Source of the DNA: Bacillota bacterium
GTDB taxonomy: Bacteria; Bacillota; Clostridia; Peptostreptococcales; Anaerovoracaceae
Length of the DNA stretch: 11,341 nucleotides
Direction of reading: 5' to 3'
Assembly: GCA_017386805.1 (NCBI GenBank)
Contig: JAFOGM010000112.1
Coordinates: forward strand, 1-11,341
Position numbers and translations under genes: made by a program. The notes beneath the pieces were generated by a model. The model was not told the origin of the DNA. It did not search any database and saw only the letters and a list, made by a program, of their open reading frames with translations. Of this stretch, positions 1 to 6,876 are shown one piece after another (the first letter of the stretch is position 1; every line of letters begins with the position of its first letter).

Positions 1-253
1 ATCCTCGATCCTGTTTTCTTCAGCGCTGCAGTTACTGGGAGTGCTTTCTCTGGGACCTCATGCCTACGAATATCTGACCTATCCTATCTACGATATGTTG
101 TCCCTTCCTGGTGTGGCAGAATATCTGGATCGTACAGAATTCTTGATGTTGGTGATCTTTCTCTTCTGCGAAAGTGTAAAGACTATCGTCTTCTTTCTTG
201 CAGGTCGTCATCTATTCGCTGGTCAAACACATAAAAAAATCCACACTGCATGA
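1..253 (+). CDS. GerAB-like spore germination permease, C-terminal part (5' end outside window)
   Basis: The frame is open from base 2 to the TGA at 251-253, giving 83 residues of a membrane protein that starts upstream of the window. The visible pattern is a hydrophobic stretch, then LGPHAYEYLTYPIYDML, then an EYLDRTEF segment, then a long transmembrane helix (LMLVIFLFCESVKTIVFFLAG). This matches the order of the GerB/GerAB family (APC superfamily): a helix, a YP-containing loop, an E-R-x-E/D motif and the next helix. Family members sit in the inner spore membrane with GerAA and GerAC and take part in nutrient sensing during germination. Compared with Bacillus GerAB, the protein ends about 60-70 residues early, with no sign of the last two helices. 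It could be a truncated copy, a shorter divergent member or another APC-type transporter. The family assignment is by eye. Confidence 0.55.
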   Translation, partial: SSILFSSALQLLGVLSLGPHAYEYLTYPIYDMLSLPGVAEYLDRTEFLMLVIFLFCESVKTIVFFLAGRHLFAGQTHKKIHTA

Positions 254-267
254 TACAGTGTGGATTT
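237..267. terminator. Bidirectional intrinsic terminator between the ger-like gene and rny
   Basis: A perfect 12-bp inverted repeat (AAATCCACACTG at 237-248, CAGTGTGGATTT at 256-267) flanks a 7-nt loop. On the minus strand the stem runs directly into seven T residues, a strong terminator for rny. On the plus strand it is followed by a T-rich stretch and can end the ger-like transcript. The TGA stop of the ger-like gene lies in the loop. Confidence 0.85.
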
Positions 268-275
268 GATGTTGT

Positions 276-1814
276 TTATTTTGCGTATTCAGTCGCTCTG
301 GTTTCGCGGATAACGTTAACCTTGATCTGACCGGGATATTCCAGTTCGCTTTCGATCTTCTTGGAGATCTCACGAGCCAGGAACGCGATCGCATCGTCGG
401 AAACTTCATCCGGCTTCGCCATGATACGGATCTCACGACCAGCCTGAATTGCGAAGGAGCTGGCAACACCGGGAGTGGTGTTTGCGATTTCTTCCAGCTT
501 CTGCAGTCTCTTGATGTAAGAATCCAGAGTTTCTCTGCGGGCGCCGGGACGAGCTGCGGACAGAGCGTCAGCAGCAGCGATCAGAACAGCTTCCATGCTC
601 TTCGGTTCGTAGTCACCGTGGTGAGCAGCCATGCCGTTGATCACGGCTTCGGATTCCTTGTACTTACGCAGCAGATCGATACCGATATCTACGTGAGTAC
701 CTTCCACTTCGTGGTCAACTGCCTTACCGATGTCATGGAGCAGACCGGCTCTCTTAGCCAGCTTTACGTCCAGACCCAGTTCGCCAGCCATCAGACCGGC
801 CAGGTGGGCAACTTCTACAGAGTGCTTCAGAACGTTCTGACCATAACTGGTTCTGTAACGGAGACGACCCAGTAAACGAACCAGTTCCGGATGGAGGTTG
901 TGGATACCAACTGCAAAAGTAGCGGCTTCCCCTTCTTCCTTGATGATAGTATTGACTTCTCTCTGAGCCTTTTCCACCATTTCTTCGATACGCGCAGGGT
1001 GGATACGTCCATCTACGATGAGCTTTTCCAGAGCCAGGCGGGCAACTTCTCTTCTGACCGGGTCAAATCCGGACAGGATAACAGCTTCCGGAGTATCGTC
1101 GATGATCAAATCAATGCCTGTCAGTGTTTCGATAGCGCGAATATTTCGTCCTTCACGGCCGATGATACGACCCTTCATTTCGTCGTTGGGCAGGGGAACT
1201 ACAGATACGGTGGTTTCAGCCACGTGGTCTGCAGCACATCTCTGAATCGCACCGGTGATGATTTCCTTGGCTTTCTTGTCCGCTTCTTCCTTAGCTTTGG
1301 ACTCGATATCCTTGATCATCAGGGACGCTTCATAGCGTACATCCTTTTCAACGTTGGACAGGAGCAGCTGCTTCGCTTCTTCTGCAGTGTAACCAGAAAT
1401 ACGTTCCAGTTCCTCTCTCTGCTTTTCTAAGAAACCGTCCAGTTCCTGTTCCTTTTCTGTTATCTTCTGTTCTTTTCTAGTAATGCTTTCTTCCTTCTTT
1501 TCCAGATTTTCGATCTTTCTGTCGAGAGATTCTTCCTTCTGGATCAGACGCTTTTCAGATCTCTGAATTTCCGCTCTGCGTTCACGAATATCGCGTTCCG
1601 CATCGCTTCTCATTCTGTGCGCTTCTTCCTTGGCTTCCAGAGTGATTTCCTTCTTGATGGTCTGAGATCTGTTCTCAGCATCTAAAATCAGGTTCTTCGC
1701 CATCTGTTCTGCGCTTCCAATGGTTTTTTCTGCAAAATTCTTACGGATAATATATCCTACTAACACCCCGATAGGCAGGGCGATAATAATTGCAACAATT
1801 AATTTCCAGATAAT
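276..1814 (-). CDS. rny: Ribonuclease Y (RNase Y), probably with a non-canonical ATT start
   Basis: RNase Y is a membrane-anchored endoribonuclease that initiates mRNA decay in Firmicutes. From the ATT at 1812-1814 the product has 512 residues, close to the roughly 520 typical of the family. It has an N-terminal transmembrane helix (about residues 2-23), a long charged coiled coil (about 26-185), a KH RNA-binding domain with the GRIIGREGRN loop (215-224), and an HD phosphohydrolase domain with LLHDIGK holding the His-Asp pair (H360, D361) and an earlier metal-ligand candidate His at 331. The gene has its own promoter and terminator and is monocistronic here. The start is odd. A perfect AAGGAGGTG lies at 1822-1830, but the in-frame codons after it are TGC, ATT, GTT, ATT, ATC. 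I place the start at the ATT 9 nt downstream of AGGAGG. The ATT at 1818-1820 (3 nt) is another option. A GTG at 1872-1874 would add a poorly conserved 20-residue extension that reads through the ribosome binding site. Function is certain; only the start is unsure. Confidence 0.97.
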   Translation of the reverse strand: MIWKLIVAIIIALPIGVLVGYIIRKNFAEKTIGSAEQMAKNLILDAENRSQTIKKEITLEAKEEAHRMRSDAERDIRERRAEIQRSEKRLIQKEESLDRKIENLEKKEESITRKEQKITEKEQELDGFLEKQREELERISGYTAEEAKQLLLSNVEKDVRYEASLMIKDIESKAKEEADKKAKEIITGAIQRCAADHVAETTVSVVPLPNDEMKGRIIGREGRNIRAIETLTGIDLIIDDTPEAVILSGFDPVRREVARLALEKLIVDGRIHPARIEEMVEKAQREVNTIIKEEGEAATFAVGIHNLHPELVRLLGRLRYRTSYGQNVLKHSVEVAHLAGLMAGELGLDVKLAKRAGLLHDIGKAVDHEVEGTHVDIGIDLLRKYKESEAVINGMAAHHGDYEPKSMEAVLIAAADALSAARPGARRETLDSYIKRLQKLEEIANTTPGVASSFAIQAGREIRIMAKPDEVSDDAIAFLAREISKKIESELEYPGQIKVNVIRETRATEYAK

Positions 1815-1820
1815 AACAAT

Positions 1821-1830
1821 GCACCTCCTT
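1821..1830 (-). promoter_or_regulatory. Ribosome binding site that decides the rny start
   Basis: The minus strand reads AAGGAGGTGC, a nine-base match to the anti-Shine-Dalgarno complement. It is followed by ATT GTT ATT ATC in the rny frame. A TTG that overlaps these bases is in another frame and meets a stop after six codons. The site argues that translation starts just downstream, at a rare codon, rather than at the GTG 42 nt upstream. Confidence 0.7.
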
Positions 1831-1837
1831 CTTGCTG

Positions 1838-1882
1838 TTATTTTTTCAATCGAACCCTGTGGCAGGCAGGGCACGTTCTCAT
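1838..1882 (-). other. Possible 14-codon leader ORF upstream of rny
   Basis: An ATG at 1880-1882 opens a frame reading MRTCPACHRVRLKK and closing with TAA at 1838-1840, 7 nt before the rny ribosome binding site. It contains a CxxC pair and a basic tail. It lies between the predicted rny transcription start and the rny start. The upstream ribosome binding site is weak (GATAAG at best), so translation is unproven. The placement would allow translational coupling, but chance occurrence is equally possible. Confidence 0.15.
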
Positions 1883-1944
1883 TTCTTATCAGGTACTAAA
1901 TATCGCATTAACTAGGGAAATATTGATATAATCATACAAGATAT

Positions 1945-1973
1945 ATTCTATCTTATTTTCTTCACTTTGTCCA
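1945..1973 (-). promoter_or_regulatory. Sigma-A-type promoter for rny
   Basis: Reading the minus strand, TGGACA (1968-1973) is separated by exactly 17 bp from TAGAAT (1945-1950). Each hexamer matches the housekeeping consensus at five of six positions. Transcription would start near 1938, giving a leader of about 120 nt before rny. The remaining bases up to the rodA promoter show no clear riboswitch or RNA gene. Confidence 0.65.
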
Positions 1974-2119
1974 TTAAATTATTTCACAATTCCGTCAGAA
2001 GTTACTCCCGGCTTACTTCATAGATACCCGCTTTCCCAAAGGCTCAACCCCTTGAATTTCTGCACTTTCTTAACTTTTTTACCGTTTCTGTCTTCTGTAC
2101 TGGTGAAAAAAATTTTTTG

Positions 2120-2128
2120 TGGTATAAT
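2120..2128 (+). promoter_or_regulatory. Extended -10 promoter for rodA
   Basis: TGGTATAAT at 2120-2128 is a perfect -10 hexamer with the TGn extension. The best -35 candidate is weak (TGGTGA at 2101-2106, 16 bp upstream), which is tolerated by extended -10 promoters. The spacer contains an A7T6 tract (2106-2118) that should be stiff or bent. The predicted transcript start is near 2135, about 37 nt before the rodA ATG. The stretch 1974-2100 between this and the rny promoter holds no gene that I can support. Confidence 0.6.
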
Positions 2129-2171
2129 AAAGTGTTACAAACATACATCCGTTTTAAAGAGAGATTTACGA

Positions 2172-3278
2172 ATGAAACATATTTTTACTTTATTCAAAAA
2201 TATAGATCGATGGCTGGTTGCGATCGTTCTCTGTTTCCTGGTGATCAGTATCATCATGATCAGCAGCACCGCCTACGCCGGAACCTTTGTTCTGACCCGA
2301 AAAATCATCGTTCAGTTGATTGCCTATGTCCTTGGCTTTGGGATCTTGTCAGTCATTTTGCTTATGGATTACAAAATGTTCGAGAACATGGAAAAGGTCA
2401 TCTATGTAGGAAGCCTTCTTTTCCTTCTGACGGTATACACCCCGCTGGGCGATAACCAGTACGGTGCTCAGGGTTGGCTGAAGATCGGTCCTCTGAACTT
2501 ACAGCCTGCAGAATTGGTGAAAGTTGCCTTTATTCTGGTATTTGCCAATTATCTCTGCCGCCATATGGAAGAACTTCACACCTTCAAAGCCCTGGTCAAA
2601 TGTGGTCTTTACCTGGCGCCCTTCGTTCTCCTGGTCTTAAAGCAGAATGACCTGGGAAACGCATTGGTGTTCTGTGTCATCGCTGCAGTCATGATTTTCA
2701 TGGCTGGTGTCAATGGAAAGCTGTACGGCGGCTGCATCGCTGCGGTTCTTGCCATGATGCCCGTGGCCTACAAATTGATGGCAACCCACCAGAAACAGCG
2801 TATCGACGCCTTCCTGAATCCCAACGATTTGAATCTTCCTGGAAATTACCACGTTTGGATGTCGAAAGTTGCCATCGGTTCCGGTGGCCTCTTCGGAAAA
2901 GGATTGTTCAAGGGAACTCAGAAAGAACTGAAATTCCTCCCTGTACAGGAATCCGACTTTATCTTCGCAGTTATTGTGGAAGAATTGGGCTTCCTGGGCG
3001 GCGGTATCGTCATTTCCCTTTACGGTGCTTTCCTGTACCGGATCCTGAACATCGCAAGAAATGCAAAAGATTATTACGGCGGTCTCATCGCTATCGGTAT
3101 CTTCGCCATGTTCCTCTTCCAGATTTTCGAAAACATCGGTATGACCATGGGTGTTATGCCGGTTACCGGGATCACCCTTCCCTTTATCAGTTACGGCGGC
3201 AGTTCCATTCTGACCAATATGATCGCTCTCGGTCTGGTACTGAATGTGGGTATGCGCAGTAAGCTGATCAACTTCTAA
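2172..3278 (+). CDS. rodA: RodA, SEDS peptidoglycan glycosyltransferase of the elongasome
   Basis: RodA polymerises lipid II into glycan strands in the cytoplasmic membrane together with a class B PBP (here probably the mrdA product). The 368-residue protein has about ten hydrophobic segments and SEDS signatures: YGAQGWLKIGP (97-107), LQPAELVK (110-117), the GLFGKGLFKGTQ loop (239-250), ESDFIFAVIVEELGF (260-274) and VTGITLPFISYGGSS (331-345). Glu114 and Asp262 fall at the numbers known to be essential in E. coli RodA. The GTQ...FLP-Q-x-x-DFIF pattern favours RodA over FtsW. The ATG at 2172 is chosen because the frame upstream to 2052 encodes a non-conserved extension overlapping the promoter; a modest AAAGAGAG site precedes it. 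The gene is convergent with minD and separate from the mre operon, unlike many clostridia in which rodA follows minE on the same strand. Confidence 0.95.
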   Translation: MKHIFTLFKNIDRWLVAIVLCFLVISIIMISSTAYAGTFVLTRKIIVQLIAYVLGFGILSVILLMDYKMFENMEKVIYVGSLLFLLTVYTPLGDNQYGAQGWLKIGPLNLQPAELVKVAFILVFANYLCRHMEELHTFKALVKCGLYLAPFVLLVLKQNDLGNALVFCVIAAVMIFMAGVNGKLYGGCIAAVLAMMPVAYKLMATHQKQRIDAFLNPNDLNLPGNYHVWMSKVAIGSGGLFGKGLFKGTQKELKFLPVQESDFIFAVIVEELGFLGGGIVISLYGAFLYRILNIARNAKDYYGGLIAIGIFAMFLFQIFENIGMTMGVMPVTGITLPFISYGGSSILTNMIALGLVLNVGMRSKLINF

Positions 3279-3289
3279 TCAAAAAACAG

Positions 3290-3326
3290 AAAACTGGCGT
3301 TCCGCCGCAGCGGATCCGCCAGTTTT
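3290..3326. terminator. Bidirectional terminator between rodA and minD
   Basis: A 10-bp stem, AAAACTGGCG (3290-3299) and CGCCAGTTTT (3317-3326), encloses a further GC-rich hairpin (CCGC at 3302-3305, GCGG at 3310-3313). On the plus strand it runs into TTTTTT for rodA. On the minus strand it is followed by TTTTCTGTTTTTT for the maf-to-minD operon. Confidence 0.88.
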
Positions 3327-3342
3327 TTATTGCAGTTTACAC

Positions 3343-4065
3343 TTACAGTTCTTTCACACGCTTCATGATTTCGCTGAAGTTTTTGTAGATGTAGGTATCT
3401 TCTTTACAAACGATGGGCATTCCCAGATTGGAAGCCACCTGGAAATTATCATCGTAAGGAATCATCCCGATGAGATCCATGCGAACCATCTGCACGATCT
3501 GACTCAGCGAGGGCATCCAACAGGTTCCAAAGAGCTTTGCCTTTACTTTGTTCAAACAGAAGACTCTCTTTTCCACACCCAGCTTTTCCAGAACACGATC
3601 CGTCATGTCCGCATCTCGAAGAGCGGCAAATTCCGGAACGGTCACAACGATGGCCTTGTCGGCGCCAGCGGCTGCCAGACGCAGGTTCTTGTCGATTCCC
3701 GCCGAAGCATCGATGATGACATAATCATAGTTTTCCGCCAGCTTCTTACAGAGGACTTCCATGTGAGTTTCCGTGAGAAGTTCCGTATTTTTATACTGTG
3801 CAGCACAGATCAAATAGAGTCCCGGGAACCGTTTATCGCGGATCATAGCCTTGCGGATTCCGCACATACCGGCCAGAACATCCGCCACGTCATATACCAC
3901 GTTGTTTTCCATTCCCATATACAGGTCCAGATTGCGCAGTCCCATATTCATGTCGATCAGAACAACACGATGTCCTTGCTGGGCCAGCATGGCTGCTCCA
4001 TTGACAGCAAAGGTACTCTTTCCGACTCCGCCTTTTCCTGATGCTACTACGATAACTTCTCCCAT
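3343..4065 (-). CDS. minD: MinD-like ParA/MRP-type ATPase, atypical (D40N, no membrane-targeting tail)
   Basis: MinD normally cycles on the membrane in an ATP-dependent way, recruits MinC and so blocks Z-ring formation at the poles. This 240-residue protein carries the deviant Walker A GKGGVGKS (10-17), the switch I segment MGLRNLDLYMGMEN (41-54), YDYVIIDASAGID (113-125) and an ALRDAD segment (148-153) like the MinC-binding surface region. Three things differ from typical MinD. The Asp at position 40, needed for hydrolysis in E. coli MinD, is Asn (codon at 3946-3948). The DxPAGI motif reads DASAGI. The chain stops at about where E. coli MinD residue 250 lies, without the basic amphipathic helix that binds membrane. 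It is the last gene of the operon, 10 nt after mrdA; its AAGGAG site overlaps the mrdA stop. No minC or minE lies beside it. A role in division is therefore uncertain, though the family call is firm. Confidence 0.88.
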   Translation of the reverse strand: MGEVIVVASGKGGVGKSTFAVNGAAMLAQQGHRVVLIDMNMGLRNLDLYMGMENNVVYDVADVLAGMCGIRKAMIRDKRFPGLYLICAAQYKNTELLTETHMEVLCKKLAENYDYVIIDASAGIDKNLRLAAAGADKAIVVTVPEFAALRDADMTDRVLEKLGVEKRVFCLNKVKAKLFGTCWMPSLSQIVQMVRMDLIGMIPYDDNFQVASNLGMPIVCKEDTYIYKNFSEIMKRVKEL

Positions 4066-4075
4066 TTCGGTCTCC

Positions 4076-6850
4076 TTACTGTGTCAGTGTGGAATTCACA
4101 CTATAATTTTCATAGGCCTTATCCAGTTCCAGATACTGCGCAATGACTTCTCTTGCTACAGGCGCGCCAAGACCCCCCTGACCACCCTGGAAAATCAGAA
4201 CAGCCACTGCGATCTTGGGATCATCTACGGGAGCCGCACATACGAACCAGGAGAAGTTGTCATATACCGGTTTGAACTGGTTGATCTTTTCTCTGGTCAC
4301 CTTTCCATCGGTCAGTCGAACCACGGCGCTGACAACAGCAACATCGTCGGACTGGAAGGTTTCGGGATCTTCTTCCTTCAGGCTCCTCATTTTTTCTTCG
4401 ACCTGTTCCCAGGTCAGCTGAGGCGCAATGCGCTTCAGGTAGGTCTTTACGTATTCCACTTCACTGGGCGGATTGATGTGACCATCACGTTCCGCGGTAC
4501 CGGTCTTAGCTGCAACTTCCACCGGGAAAGTTGCAAAATATCTTCTTGCACTTCCGCGGCTTCCATGAGCTACGCGTCTCATCCCTTCCAACATTTCGTC
4601 GAAAATGGAGTCATCTGTTACATCCACTTTAGTAGGTTCCGGTTTGGAAACAGCGCCTTCCCCTTCCACGCCCTTGATCAGGCTGACCTGATTCTTCTTA
4701 CCGCCGTTAGCCAGTGTGGCAACGTAGTTGGCCATCTGCAGCGGTGTATAAGCGTTTTCCCCCTGTCCGATGGCTACGTTGAGTGCGTCGGCAGTGTTCA
4801 GCTTTGCATAATTGAAATACGTATATTTTACAGTGTCAGTTACGGTTTCCACCATATCTTCCCTGACACCAACACCGGGAAGGCGTTCCAGCATCTGGTT
4901 TCTGGTGGGATTTTCTTCTGTCCAGTCAACGATGGTATTGATTGCCTCGTTTACCTTTTCACTGTCTGCCAGAATTTCTTCCGTAAAGTATTTGTTTTTA
5001 TTGTTTCTCAGATACAGACGAAGCATCGCCTTGTACGAGGAAATTTTCTTTTCTTCGGTCAGAACGTTACCAACGGATTCTTTGATTTCGATTCCGGTGG
5101 GTAATCCCAGACCATACTGATGTGCATACTCTGCAATCTTTTCGACACCCATGTCTTCGTCCAGGCCCAAGGAGGTGTTTCTGGACCAGTCGAAGTTGGT
5201 GGCCAGATCGTAGAAGTAATAGTTACAGGATACTTCCAGTGCATCTCTCAGGTCAGTCATACCGTGGGTGGAATGAGATGTGGTCCATACCAGACAGTTG
5301 AAGGACTGGCTTCCCAGCATCAAATACCCGCCGTCCCGCAGTTTTCTGTCGGGATCCAATCCAGCCGCGAATGCGGCGGTTGCCGTAACGGGCTTAAAGG
5401 TGGAACCGGGCTGTACCGCGGTTCTGGCTGCCACGTTGTATAAAGGTGCTGGCGACAGAGCATCGCGGGGGTTTTCCTTCTGCAGACTTGCCCAGTCTTC
5501 GGAGGTGATCCCGGTGGCAAACAAATTGGGGTCGAAGTCCGGATTGGAGGCCATGGCCAGAACATCACCGGTTTCAACTTCGATGGCAACCACAGCCCCT
5601 ACGTTGGCGTTGGCATGGCGATTTCCTGCATAGCTGACATTTCCCCATTTACTTTCAAAGGTCCCTCCCGTCTGCAGCGCGTTTAGAATCTTTTTCAGGG
5701 ATTCTTCTGCTACTTTCTGCAGTTCCAGGTCTACGGTCAGATACACGTCCTGACCTTTCATAGCTTCTGTCTTACTGATGGTACCGGTCTTTTTCCCCTT
5801 GGCATTGACCTGAACCACTTCCACACCATCGGTCCCTTTCAGAACATCTTCCATGGCGCTTTCGATTCCGTCTTTTCCTACCAGGTCAGTACTGCTGTAG
5901 CCCTTTTCCAGGTAAGATGCCTTTTCGCTTTCCGAGATTTTACCCAGATATCCCAAAATGTGAGACGTGCTGTTTCCGTTAGGATAATAACGAACGGATT
6001 CCGCAGCAACTTCCACTCCGGCAAAGTCATGACTTCGTTCTTCGATAGCGATGATCGTGGCATCGGATACGTTTTCAGCAATCTTAGCCGGAACGTAACC
6101 CAAATATCCCAGAGCACTTAATTCGTTGCGCACAACCATGATTCGGCGGGCATCCCGATCCGAAACGGCTTCGTCGATCTCAAACCGTTCTCTCAAAGCT
6201 TCGAAGGCTTCTTGTGCTGTGTAATAGGTCTCCGTGGTTTTGTAATCCAACTGGTATCTTCCCAGGAAACTTTCCTTTTCCAGGTCATCTGTAAATACCA
6301 TGTTTTTTACAGAGATGGGCGGATAAATTCCGTAGGTATTCTGCAGTTCACTCTGCGCTTCGTATTTATCCAGTGCTTCTTCCACGCCGTAGCGCAGACG
6401 CAGTTCATCGAAGGCCTGCTGTGCCGTAAAGCTGGTAGGCATGTTTTCGCTTTCCAGCCATTCACCGATGGTCACCTGATAGGTGTAATAGAATCTTCCC
6501 TGGTCATCGATCATGATGGGGAAGTTGTCCACGTAATTGTCGCCATTTTTTTCGAACAGCTTCATCAGTTCCAGCGATTGTGCATTGATTTGCTCCGTTT
6601 TCAGTCCATCCGGCGAGAAACGTACATTGAAACTGGGAATGTTCCCGGCCAGGAGCTGACCGTTACGGTCGAAAATCTGACCGCGGGGAGCAATGGTATA
6701 AATATTCTTACTGGTCAGGTTTTCCGCTCTGGTTCCCCAGTCTTCTCCCTGAACCACGGTAAGAACAAATAACCGCACGATCAAAATCACGATCAGTGCG
6801 GCGATGAACAAGACCATTTGGTTATGTCTGGAATTGATCCATCGATTCAT
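4076..6850 (-). CDS. mrdA: Penicillin-binding protein 2, class B transpeptidase of the elongasome
   Basis: This protein cross-links lateral-wall peptidoglycan, working with RodA and MreBCD. It has 924 residues: a short cytoplasmic N-terminus, one membrane anchor (about 12-34), a dimerisation/pedestal domain with APRGQIFDRNG (54-64), and a transpeptidase domain with the active-site STFK (483-486), SCN (541-543) and KTGT (782-785). It is about 290 residues longer than E. coli PBP2 (633). The extra length lies in the pedestal domain, in a helical stretch after about residue 599 between SCN and KTG, and in about 80 residues between KTG and the NFSWFV strand (865-870). Clostridial PBP2 proteins are often enlarged. 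The pedestal contains an internal repeat (142-159 and 211-228). Cys519, His526/His529 and Cys542 near SCN might bind metal. The ATG at 6850 is preceded by AGGGG at 8-9 nt; mreD ends 26 nt upstream. SpoVD is an alternative, but the mreBCD context favours mrdA. Confidence 0.95.
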   Translation of the reverse strand: MNRWINSRHNQMVLFIAALIVILIVRLFVLTVVQGEDWGTRAENLTSKNIYTIAPRGQIFDRNGQLLAGNIPSFNVRFSPDGLKTEQINAQSLELMKLFEKNGDNYVDNFPIMIDDQGRFYYTYQVTIGEWLESENMPTSFTAQQAFDELRLRYGVEEALDKYEAQSELQNTYGIYPPISVKNMVFTDDLEKESFLGRYQLDYKTTETYYTAQEAFEALRERFEIDEAVSDRDARRIMVVRNELSALGYLGYVPAKIAENVSDATIIAIEERSHDFAGVEVAAESVRYYPNGNSTSHILGYLGKISESEKASYLEKGYSSTDLVGKDGIESAMEDVLKGTDGVEVVQVNAKGKKTGTISKTEAMKGQDVYLTVDLELQKVAEESLKKILNALQTGGTFESKWGNVSYAGNRHANANVGAVVAIEVETGDVLAMASNPDFDPNLFATGITSEDWASLQKENPRDALSPAPLYNVAARTAVQPGSTFKPVTATAAFAAGLDPDRKLRDGGYLMLGSQSFNCLVWTTSHSTHGMTDLRDALEVSCNYYFYDLATNFDWSRNTSLGLDEDMGVEKIAEYAHQYGLGLPTGIEIKESVGNVLTEEKKISSYKAMLRLYLRNNKNKYFTEEILADSEKVNEAINTIVDWTEENPTRNQMLERLPGVGVREDMVETVTDTVKYTYFNYAKLNTADALNVAIGQGENAYTPLQMANYVATLANGGKKNQVSLIKGVEGEGAVSKPEPTKVDVTDDSIFDEMLEGMRRVAHGSRGSARRYFATFPVEVAAKTGTAERDGHINPPSEVEYVKTYLKRIAPQLTWEQVEEKMRSLKEEDPETFQSDDVAVVSAVVRLTDGKVTREKINQFKPVYDNFSWFVCAAPVDDPKIAVAVLIFQGGQGGLGAPVAREVIAQYLELDKAYENYSVNSTLTQ

Positions 6851-6876
6851 ACTCTTAACCCCTAACTATTATCGAA

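Noticed and set aside
891..1430. A 179-codon plus-strand frame inside rny
   Set aside because: It is a shadow of the coiled-coil and KH coding region, with no ribosome binding site and no recognisable product.
1815..1874. RNase Y starting at GTG 1872-1874
   Set aside because: The extension is not typical of the family, has no good ribosome binding site and runs through the perfect Shine-Dalgarno at 1821-1830. Kept only as an alternative.
1974..2100. Riboswitch or small RNA in the rny-rodA intergenic region
   Set aside because: Only a weak GAAGT/ACTTC hairpin (1998-2019) is visible, no known riboswitch core fits, and the segment lies upstream of both promoters.
2052..2171. A 40-residue N-terminal extension of RodA from a TTG at 2052
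   Set aside because: It overlaps the extended -10 promoter and is not like RodA N-termini; the ATG at 2172 gives the normal protein.
3851..5104. A 417-codon open frame on the plus strand, antisense to minD and mrdA
   Set aside because: It lies opposite two well-supported genes, its product has low-complexity Ser/Thr/Phe-rich composition without domains, and no ribosome binding site fits it.
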